A stretch of DNA of 9,199 bases, from the NCBI GenBank assembly GCA_964511405.1, contig CAZEFK010000259.1, forward strand, positions 1 to 9,199, written 5' to 3'. Position 1 is the stretch's first letter; each line of letters begins with the position of its first letter. The notes under the pieces are model-generated. The model was not told where the DNA came from, ran no database searches, and saw only the letters and a program-made list of their open reading frames with translations. The translations under genes were made by a program, and so were the position numbers. This DNA comes from CAZEFK01 sp964511405. Lineage in GTDB: Bacteria; Pseudomonadota; Alphaproteobacteria; Elsterales; Elsteraceae. Positions 1 through 5,250 of the stretch are shown here, one piece after another.

Positions 1-322
1 TCATCAGCGCCGGCAGGGTGTCGGCGGCGCGCGCCTGCGCGGCGACGCCGGGGATCTGGCGCAGCTGCTGGGCTGCCTGGCGGATCGAGGCAGCGTAGCT
101 GCCGACGGTGATCGCGGACAGCGGCGACGGCCGCCGCGGCGGATCGGTATAGAGCGCCAGCACGTCAGCAAGCGGGTCGCGGCTCTCCATCGGTTGCGGC
201 GGCGCGGTGGCAGCCGCGGCCCGGTCCGCGGCGCGCAGCGCCGCGATGCGCATTTCCGATTCGATGGTGAGCGGATCCAGGACGGACTCGGCGCCCCTGA
301 ACGGCACTGACTTGCGCGTCAT
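1..322 (-). CDS. Modular effector-like protein, N-terminal part only (runs off the left edge)
   Basis: The open frame reads from an ATG at 322 out of the window, giving 107 residues with no stop. An alternative ATG lies in frame at 328. The 322 start is preferred because AAGGA (330-334) lies 7 nt upstream of it, but only 1 nt upstream of the other. Residues 66-73 read SPLSAITV, matching SPLSQVTV in the protein at 8202-9191 and SPLAGVTV in the one at 5251-7176. Residues 80-102 (IRQAAQQLRQIPGVAAQ, then ARAADT) match the 8202-9191 protein almost residue for residue. Here the motif lies about 6 residues after SPLSAITV, while in the paralogue about 80 more residues separate them, so one copy gained or lost a linker. 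The N-terminal 60 residues are Ala-rich and unrecognised. Biochemical function is unknown; by analogy it is the N-terminal carrier of a variable C-terminal domain to the left. Confidence 0.75.
   Translation of the reverse strand, partial: MTRKSVPFRGAESVLDPLTIESEMRIAALRAADRAAAATAPPQPMESRDPLADVLALYTDPPRRPSPLSAITVGSYAASIRQAAQQLRQIPGVAAQARAADTLPALM
5..87 (-). repeat. Dispersed repeat copy A (paralogous coding segment)
   Basis: This stretch aligns without gaps to 8694-8776 at a constant offset of 8689, with about 85% identity by eye. Both copies encode the IRxAAQxLRQIPGVAAQARAADT segment in the same frame and on the same strand. It is shared coding sequence between two paralogues, not a mobile element; no terminal inverted repeats or target duplications are visible. 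Confidence 0.8.
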
Positions 323-388
323 GGGCATGTCCTTGTCAATACATCGGAGCTTGGCTGTTCAGGTCCGCGCGCAGGCGCTGCGGCCCGG

Positions 389-418
389 AAAGAAAAAGCC
401 CGCCGGCAAGGGCGGGCT
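389..418 (-). terminator. Rho-independent terminator, minus strand
   Basis: A perfect 8-bp stem, AGCCCGCC (397-404) with GGCGGGCT (411-418), encloses a 6-nt loop. On the minus strand it is followed by a T-rich tract (389-397, TTTTTCTTT). There is no T-tract on the plus-strand side, so it acts only on leftward transcripts. It lies 67 nt upstream of the ATG at 322. The nearest minus-strand gene feeding it ends at 1130, with the plus-strand gene 515-1087 in between. Confidence 0.8.
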
Positions 419-514
419 CATGGATGTCGGCGGGCTATGGGGCCCTGCTGCTACACCGTCGTACGCAATACTGGGCCTGCCCGGCTGCTTTGCGCCTGGT
501 CTTGGAGGAGAGGA

Positions 515-1087
515 ATGCGAGAGGATTTTGTTTGGGAGCGGGCCGGACGCAGCGGTCTGGAGCATATGCAATGGGCGCCCGTTGCGCCTGGAAAGGCCCA
601 GAGCGTGCTCGTGGCCAATCTGGATGGAATAGCGCTTAATTTCCGTCACGTTTGGATTTGGGATCACCACTGGTCGATAAAGCGCGTCTTCCTATTCGTT
701 CTGGTGCGTGGCGGCCAATCGAGCATCGATATTTCCATTACTCCGGATGGCCGCTGGACAGTGGACGGCCATCATCGACCCGATCTCGAGAATTGCCTCG
801 GCGCCGACGTTCCCGACTCGCCATTTCCCAAAATGATGCTGATACGCCGCTTAAATCTCGACGAGGGCGAGGCTGTCGAGGTGCCGGTCGCGACATTGGA
901 CGTTCAAAGCCTGCAGGTGACGGCGGTTCGCCAAAAATGGCAGCGTCTTGCCCAACGCACCGATGGCCAAGCGGAGTATCATTGCACGGTAGACAGAATG
1001 TCGGACAAGTACTTCATCGACGATGAGGGAGCATTGGTGCTTGCCTTTGGAAAGTGGCGCCTGAGACGTAAATGTCAGTTGGATTGA
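515..1087 (+). CDS. Putative glycolipid-binding family protein (DUF1089-like)
   Basis: This is a 190-aa protein. The ATG at 515 is chosen because GGAGGAG (504-510) lies just upstream at good spacing; the longer frame from 437 has no such site and adds Cys-rich, shadow-like residues. The body resembles the putative glycolipid-binding family (PF06475): an N-terminal FVWER-GLEHMQW stretch, a central DISITPDGRWTVDG strand pair, then a P-F-x-K-M-M-L-I-R-R-L motif and a Y-x-C near the C-terminus. That family forms a small beta-rich barrel related to a Bacillus protein; ligand binding was proposed from structure, and no catalytic role is known. There is no signal peptide or membrane segment, so it is probably cytoplasmic. 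GC content is visibly lower than in the neighbours, and it is the only gene here with a housekeeping-like single-domain fold. It is transcribed against the surrounding minus-strand genes, with stops 42 bp apart from the gene at 1130. Family assignment is from memory of motif order. Confidence 0.75.
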   Translation: MREDFVWERAGRSGLEHMQWAPVAPGKAQSVLVANLDGIALNFRHVWIWDHHWSIKRVFLFVLVRGGQSSIDISITPDGRWTVDGHHRPDLENCLGADVPDSPFPKMMLIRRLNLDEGEAVEVPVATLDVQSLQVTAVRQKWQRLAQRTDGQAEYHCTVDRMSDKYFIDDEGALVLAFGKWRLRRKCQLD

Positions 1088-1129
1088 CCCTGCGGTCTCA
1101 GCATACTGGTCAAGACGCTCAGATTTCCT

Positions 1130-1342
1130 CTACTCGGATCGGCACAGTTGCGCGCCGTGATCTCTGCCTGGCCAATTGCCCCAAACAACCCGCGCCGGAA
1201 ATGTCCGGCCGCGGCAGGTCACCGTCATCGTGTCGCCCACCACCGGCGCCGGGCCATCGAATAAATTCTCGTCCTGGCGAAGCTCGCGTTCGGTCACCAG
1301 CTCGCCGCTCTTCAGCGCTATTCTCTTCACCCAGTAGGGCAT
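1130..1342 (-). CDS. Small hypothetical protein, 70 aa, possibly frameshifted at its C-terminus
   Basis: It starts at the ATG at 1342 (MPYWVKRIALKSGELVTER) and continues with charged, beta-strand-like sequence including VVGDTMTVTCRGRTFPARVVWGNWPGR. This reads like a real compact protein, not a shadow: it has balanced composition and a plausible hydrophobic core pattern. No clear Shine-Dalgarno sequence precedes it. It lies 113 bp downstream of the SUKH gene on the same strand, so it may be the last gene of the toxin operon. The last 8 residues (GAQLCRSE) look unnatural. In a neighbouring frame the same DNA encodes ATVPIRVEEI before a stop at 1119, which would be a more typical ending, so a 1-nt deletion near 1145-1155 is possible. 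Function is not recognised. Confidence 0.5.
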   Translation of the reverse strand: MPYWVKRIALKSGELVTERELRQDENLFDGPAPVVGDTMTVTCRGRTFPARVVWGNWPGRDHGAQLCRSE

Positions 1343-1455
1343 CGTTCAACGCCTGCGCCCGGGCCAGCGGCGCGGAACCGACCACGCCGGGCGTGCTCGG
1401 ATCTGCACGGAGCTGGTCGCCTGGCCCAGCCGCTGCGGATGGCGTGCCGATCAGC

Positions 1456-1980
1456 TCACCGCCCGTCCGGATGCTCCTCCTGCATCTTCTTTGCAATATA
1501 CGCGTTGTAGTTCACCATCGACGCAAAGAACTCATGGAACGATTGATATCGGTCGACCTCGTCATCGCCAAACCACACCACCCCACCCGGCAGAACCTTG
1601 GACGTGTCGAGGGCGAGCAGAAAGACGTCCGAGTCCACGTCGGAGGCGCCGACGGGGATGACCCGCTCCAATCCGGCCTTGCGGATGAACGACTGCACGT
1701 CGGGCCGGCGCAGCACGCGCAGGGACCGCCCGTCCAGGAAATCGCCGGTGCCGAACAGGTCGGTGTTGACGTGGAATCCTTTCCAGCCGTCGGCAAATCC
1801 CAGGAATTCCTTGTATTGGCCCGGGAAGCTCGCGCCGGCCGCCTGCTCGGCCGCCGCGATGCGGTCGGGCCGTGCGGCGACCTCGGGAAAATGCCAGGGC
1901 AAGGTGTGTTCCGGATCGTGCTGGTGGGCAATCTGCTTCCAGTAGACGACGCGGACGATTTCCAGCTTCCAGTCGATCAT
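1456..1980 (-). CDS. SUKH (SMI1/KNR4) superfamily immunity protein
   Basis: This is a 174-aa cytoplasmic protein without signal peptide or membrane segment. The SUKH signature is clear: RIAAAEQAAGASFPGQYKEF (residues 40-59) leading into LGFADGW, then DLFGTGDF (74-81), a central VIPVGASDVDSD strand, and VVWFGDDE followed by an aromatic C-terminal helix (YQSFHEFFASMV). In the family, proteins of this fold are best known as immunity proteins that bind and neutralise the C-terminal toxin domain of a neighbouring polymorphic toxin. The context agrees: its ATG overlaps the stop of the toxin gene by 4 bp (ATGA, 1977-1980), so the two are probably translationally coupled and made in fixed ratio. Specific inhibition of the neighbour is inference. 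Family call is confident; partner assignment rests on adjacency. Confidence 0.88.
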   Translation of the reverse strand: MIDWKLEIVRVVYWKQIAHQHDPEHTLPWHFPEVAARPDRIAAAEQAAGASFPGQYKEFLGFADGWKGFHVNTDLFGTGDFLDGRSLRVLRRPDVQSFIRKAGLERVIPVGASDVDSDVFLLALDTSKVLPGGVVWFGDDEVDRYQSFHEFFASMVNYNAYIAKKMQEEHPDGR

Positions 1981-3914
1981 ATCCCCGGTGCCTTCAAGCG
2001 AAAGATGGTCGGTTTATACCCGATCGGATACCGAGTCGCCTCCCAACCGAGTCGGCCGTTCACCCGCCGGTCGATATCCATATAGCGGAGGCCGTCCGGT
2101 CGGCCGGTCCACGTCACGTCGGGCACGTGCCCGACTTGGCCTTGGTACGGCGTGCCCGCTTGCAGAGCCCGGGTTCGTTCGGCGGTGGCGGCGCGATTGG
2201 CATCGCTTCGAAGCTCGCCCTCGGTCGACACCCGCCCCGTCGCCGACAAGGTCCCGTCCAGCACCGCTTGGTTGGCACCGTCGACATAGGTCTGTATCTG
2301 CGCGAGCTGATCCGGCGTCGCCCAGTCCGGTATGCCGAAGTCGACCGGCCCCTCCATGTAGACGCCGTTGACCTTGGCGGCCGGTCGAACCGAGAACCCG
2401 CCGCCGTCCGGATGCTGCACCACGATCAGGCGCCGGGACGCATCGATCTTGTTCTCGCCATCGACCCAGGCTTGGCCCTCGTACAGCGACGGGAAGCGGA
2501 TCGCGCCCGCGCCCGTGGACCGCACGAAACCGTCGTCGCCCAGCAGGGCGAGGCCATCGGAGCCGCGCTGCGGATAGCGGCTCGACTCGGCAACCGGCGA
2601 CGAACCGGCCCCGCCCACAACCCGAACCGTCTGGCCCTCGCCGTCGGGGTGCGGTACGACCTCGAGAGCCGGAGGCGGCGGTAAGCTCGGACCGCCCGCC
2701 ACCCGGACGGTCACGCTGTCGCTGCCGTCCGGGTGCGGTGCGACTTCGAAGGTTGGTGACGAAGCAGCCGGCGACGACGGTGCCGGGGGCGAAGGGCCGC
2801 TGCCAGGCGACGGGGCCGACGGGCCACCCCCGCTCGGCCGCGATCCACTCCACGGCGTCGCCGCCCCATCGCCGCCGGGCGCACCACGGGTAGCGCTGGA
2901 GGCGAGCCGTCCGGCCGCCGCCTGCACGGCGCGAACGATCGCGCCGCCGCCCGCCTGCATGCCGGCAGCCCCGGCCGCCGCCGCGGGCACGCCGTCCCAA
3001 AGCGGGCGCTGCGGATCATAAGTCTCGCGGGCGATGGCATTGACCAGCAGTTGATGGATGCCGCCGACGCTGCCGCCGGCGAGGCTGCCGGCCGCAAGCC
3101 CGCCCGGCAGGAACCGCTGAAGGCCGCCGGATGCCAGCCCCACCGCTGCTGCGAGCTCGGCGGCCCGGCGACGCTGGTCGGGTGTGGCGCCATGGGCGAC
3201 CGCATCGGCCGCCACATCCCCGCGAGCTTGAAAGCTCGAAATCCCGGCACCGACGACAGGAAACGCGGCAGCCGCGCCGCCCACGGCGCCGCCGACGCGT
3301 TCGCCGAAGCCGCCGCCCATCGGGTAGTTCGGATCGGCGGGATGGGCGGCGGCCGCATCGGCCCGACGCCGCAGACCATCCCTGAACAGCGGGTTGTCCT
3401 GGATACCCGCCGGCGCGTAGGCCGACGGCGACGGGCTGGCCGCGGCCCCGTCCGGGTCTCTGAGCAGGTCGGAGAACCACGCCTGCAGGCTGGCGTAGCT
3501 GGCGGTCCCGGGCGGATAGAGCTGAGCGACCCTGCCGCGCCAGGCCTGGCTCTGCGTCTGGCGATCCGGCCCATCGGGCATCTGCGCGATCATGCGGGCC
3601 TGATCGACATAGGGCTGCTCGCGCTCGCCCTGCGCCTGCTGCCACTCGCCGACGCCCATCTCGGTCGACGCGATCGAACTGGCCAAGCCGCGAGCGACGC
3701 CTTGCCCGAAGGCATGCCCCTCGCCGCCGAGCCAACCGAACACGCCCCCGCCCGCCGAGGTGCCGGTGCTGGACGCTGCCGATACGCCAGGCCCACCGCC
3801 CGTCGCAGACGAGCCCGATGCGGGATCGATCTGCGGACTGTCCGAGCCAGCATTGATGGGGAGCGGGCCAAATCCGACGATCGGGTCGTTGGCGCCGAAG
3901 GAGAAATCGGACAT
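1977..3914 (-). CDS. Multidomain polymorphic-toxin-like protein with candidate HxxD nuclease C-terminus
   Basis: This is a 645-aa protein. The ATG at 3914 is preferred over the GTG at 3920 because GGAG (3920-3923) sits 5 nt upstream of it. Residues 1-58 are Gly/Ser/Pro-rich and disordered. Residues 85-150 are helical (GVGEWQQAQGEREQPYVDQA). Residues 206-340 are Gly/Ala-rich and hydrophobic, with ARETYDPQRPLWDGV at 295-309, a pattern I associate with phage virion or injected proteins. Residues 345-388 are a Pro-rich linker, followed by two 28-aa EVxPHPDG repeats (389-441). The C-terminal domain (about 537-645) ends in GHVPDVTWTG (595-604), then RVNGRLG and RYPIGYKPT. The H596-V-P-D599 motif followed by VNxxLG recalls the HxxD toxins typed as polymorphic toxin 15 (Ntox15, Tde-like DNases); this is inference. 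No classical signal peptide or PAAR domain is visible. The downstream SUKH gene supports the toxin call. An intrinsic terminator ends 13 nt before the start codon. Confidence 0.8.
   Translation of the reverse strand: MSDFSFGANDPIVGFGPLPINAGSDSPQIDPASGSSATGGGPGVSAASSTGTSAGGGVFGWLGGEGHAFGQGVARGLASSIASTEMGVGEWQQAQGEREQPYVDQARMIAQMPDGPDRQTQSQAWRGRVAQLYPPGTASYASLQAWFSDLLRDPDGAAASPSPSAYAPAGIQDNPLFRDGLRRRADAAAAHPADPNYPMGGGFGERVGGAVGGAAAAFPVVGAGISSFQARGDVAADAVAHGATPDQRRRAAELAAAVGLASGGLQRFLPGGLAAGSLAGGSVGGIHQLLVNAIARETYDPQRPLWDGVPAAAAGAAGMQAGGGAIVRAVQAAAGRLASSATRGAPGGDGAATPWSGSRPSGGGPSAPSPGSGPSPPAPSSPAASSPTFEVAPHPDGSDSVTVRVAGGPSLPPPPALEVVPHPDGEGQTVRVVGGAGSSPVAESSRYPQRGSDGLALLGDDGFVRSTGAGAIRFPSLYEGQAWVDGENKIDASRRLIVVQHPDGGGFSVRPAAKVNGVYMEGPVDFGIPDWATPDQLAQIQTYVDGANQAVLDGTLSATGRVSTEGELRSDANRAATAERTRALQAGTPYQGQVGHVPDVTWTGRPDGLRYMDIDRRVNGRLGWEATRYPIGYKPTIFRLKAPGI
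2592..2750 (-). repeat. Two 28-aa HPDG repeats inside the toxin linker
   Basis: Two units start at residues 389 (FEVAPHPDG) and 417 (LEVVPHPDG) of the 645-aa protein, exactly 84 bp apart; the second is slightly shorter. Each runs EVxPHPDG, then a VRVxGG strand and a Gly/Pro-rich joint. The DNA at 2641-2666 and 2725-2750 is near-identical. A more diverged third unit (VVQHPDGGGFSVRP) occurs further along. These look like small beta-rich spacer modules between the N-terminal region and the toxin domain. Confidence 0.75.
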
Positions 3915-3927
3915 CGGCACTCCAGAT

Positions 3928-3954
3928 AAAAAAAGAGCGCCACGAAGGGCGCTC
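3928..3954 (-). terminator. Rho-independent terminator, minus strand, abutting the toxin start
   Basis: A perfect 7-bp stem, GAGCGCC (3935-3941) with GGCGCTC (3948-3954), has a 6-nt loop. On the minus strand it is followed by seven uninterrupted T (3928-3934). Only the leftward transcript has the T-tract. The tract ends 4 nt before the Shine-Dalgarno GGAG and 13 nt before the ATG at 3914 of the toxin gene, which leaves no room for a conventional promoter between terminator and gene. Confidence 0.85.
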
Positions 3955-4163
3955 GATGACTTGAAAGATTGAGGAATTTGGGAGTCCGGCCGCGCTGAGT
4001 GCTTCGCGCTGTCAGCTGCCGACCTGGGGCAGGCGCCGACGCGCGGGTCTCCCGCCGGCCGCGCCCAGGCCGCCGGGAGCCGTCGTCTAGATACTGCCGC
4101 CGGTTGAGCTCGAGCCCGATTTGCGCAAGGCTGTCGGCGCTCGATCAGGGGCGGGGCTCGGGG

Positions 4164-4256
4164 ATGACCATCAACAGCGTCTGTTATGTCGTGAACAACA
4201 CCCGGCAGGTGCGGGGATCAGGGGTGCTGATCACATCCGATGGACGCAAATCATGA
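4164..4256 (+). CDS. 30-aa leader ORF duplicating the N-terminus of the protease it overlaps
   Basis: The ORF begins ATGACCATCAACAGCGTC and encodes MTINSV, a divergent middle, then GSGVLITSDGRKS and a stop. The protease that follows begins MTISSV and continues to GSGVLITPDE, so this peptide is a truncated copy of the first ~26 residues of its neighbour, ending before the catalytic His. Its TGA (4254-4256) overlaps the protease ATG (4253-4255) in an ATGA junction. The protease ATG lacks a good Shine-Dalgarno sequence, so the leader may deliver ribosomes to it by coupling. The leader itself is preceded only by a G-rich stretch. It could alternatively be the scar of a tandem duplication with no function. 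Its being translated is inference; the duplication is directly visible. Confidence 0.5.
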   Translation: MTINSVCYVVNNTRQVRGSGVLITSDGRKS

Positions 4257-5245
4257 CCATCAGCAGCGTCGCTATTGTCAGCGTGGCGAGCTTGAACGGG
4301 CATGGAAGCGGCGTGCTGATTACGCCCGACGAGGTGCTGACCGCGGCCCACGTGATCCAGAGCAACGGCCAAGTGGCGACGGATACCTTGGTGGCACCGG
4401 GCTACAACAGCGGCGCCGAGCCGTTCGGACAGTTCTCGATCGCCACCATCCATTCGGAGTCGGCCGGCGCTGCAACGATCTTCCAGCAGAACGACTTCGC
4501 GTTGATCCACCTTTCCGGCTCGGCGGCGGGCGCAGGCACGATGAAGCTGGCACCGAACTTTGCGGGAGGCGCCGTCCACGTTGCCGGCTACCCGGGCAGC
4601 ACGACATTCGCACAGGTCACCACGGTGGAGTCGGTGACAGTAGCTTCGGATGCCCGCGGGCTGATCGGTGACGGCCTAGGGTTCGGGTCGAGCGGTGGTC
4701 CCGCTTGGGTAACCGGCTCCGATGGAAACCAGTATGTCGCCGGGATCACCTTGGGTGGCGGCCCGATCGGCAACTACCTCCGCATGACGCCCAGCGTCAT
4801 CAGCCAGATCCAGTCCTGGCTCACCCAGGACGGCGAGGCGGCAGCCGCGGCGAGCCTGACGCCCGGCCCCACGGTGGCGCTGCCGACCACGACCGACCCG
4901 TTGGGCTTTGACAAGGCTTACTACGACGCCCAGAACCCCGACGTAGCGGCCTCCGGCATGGATGCCGAGACCCACTTCCTCACCTTCGGCTGGAGGGAAG
5001 GCCGGAATCCCAACGCCCTGTTCAACACGTCGTATTACCTGGCCCACAACCCGGACGTCGCCGCGGCCGGCCTTGATCCGCTGATCCATTACGACCTCGC
5101 CGGCTGGAAGGAAGGGCGCGACCCATCCGCCATCTTCAGCACCACTGGCTACAATCGGGCGAACCCTGACGTCGCAGCCGCCGGCTTCAACCCGATGATC
5201 CATTATCTGGTGGCCGGGCTCAGCGAAGGGCGGAAGGCAAGCTGA
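4253..5245 (+). CDS. Trypsin-like serine protease with three C-terminal NPDVAAAG repeats
   Basis: This is a 330-aa protein from the ATG at 4253; the longer frame from 4121 adds a residue stretch unlike any protease. The S1-fold catalytic triad is complete: His33 in LTAAHVI, Asp81 in NDFALIHL and Ser147 in GSSGGP, with VAGITLGGGP as a late core strand. The protease domain spans about 1-190. There is no signal peptide or propeptide, so it starts directly at the first beta strand and may be active in the cytoplasm or exported another way. A short linker rich in Ala, Thr and Pro (195-217) leads to three 38-aa repeats starting at Phe219, Phe257 and Phe295. The same repeat family occurs in the 641-aa protein encoded convergently, with only 5 bp between the two stops. 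Substrate is unknown; cleavage of the neighbouring modular proteins is a guess. It is the one gene in the window with a fully recognisable enzyme active site. Confidence 0.88.
   Translation: MTISSVAIVSVASLNGHGSGVLITPDEVLTAAHVIQSNGQVATDTLVAPGYNSGAEPFGQFSIATIHSESAGAATIFQQNDFALIHLSGSAAGAGTMKLAPNFAGGAVHVAGYPGSTTFAQVTTVESVTVASDARGLIGDGLGFGSSGGPAWVTGSDGNQYVAGITLGGGPIGNYLRMTPSVISQIQSWLTQDGEAAAAASLTPGPTVALPTTTDPLGFDKAYYDAQNPDVAASGMDAETHFLTFGWREGRNPNALFNTSYYLAHNPDVAAAGLDPLIHYDLAGWKEGRDPSAIFSTTGYNRANPDVAAAGFNPMIHYLVAGLSEGRKAS
4907..5242 (+). repeat. Three tandem 38-aa NPDVAAAG-HY-GWxEGR repeats (protease C-terminus)
   Basis: Units begin at 4907, 5021 and 5135, exactly 114 bp apart; the third is cut short by the stop codon. 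Each unit has the pattern F-x-x-x-x-Y, NPDVAA(S/A)G, a D/N-P-x-x-H-Y/F segment and G-(W/L)-x-EGR. I know this repeat from C-terminal or inter-domain regions of bacterial surface proteins, glycosyltransferases and phage structural proteins; its function is not established as far as I know. Confidence 0.9.
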
Positions 5246-5250
5246 TCGGC

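Noticed and set aside
335..340. TTGACA on the minus strand, a perfect -35 hexamer
   Set aside because: It overlaps the Shine-Dalgarno region of the 322 start, so any -10 would fall inside the coding sequence; probably chance.
1072..2085. A 337-codon plus-strand open frame
   Set aside because: It is antisense to the SUKH gene and the end of the toxin gene, rich in Arg/Pro/Ser shadows, and has no ribosome-binding site; the minus strand has clear domain motifs here.
3051..3929. A 292-codon plus-strand open frame
   Set aside because: It is the mirror of the Gly/Ala-rich N-terminal half of the 645-aa toxin; GC-rich DNA keeps the antisense frame open.
3961..3990. TTGAAA as a possible -35 for the plus-strand leader and protease
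   Set aside because: No acceptable -10 hexamer follows at 16-18 nt, and the distance to the leader ATG is long.
3955..4163. A coding-like minus-strand stretch (DSLAQIGLELNRRQYLDDG) upstream of the protease leader
   Set aside because: It has no start codon with a ribosome-binding site, and the rest of the frame is Arg-rich; too short to support as a gene, though it could be another remnant.
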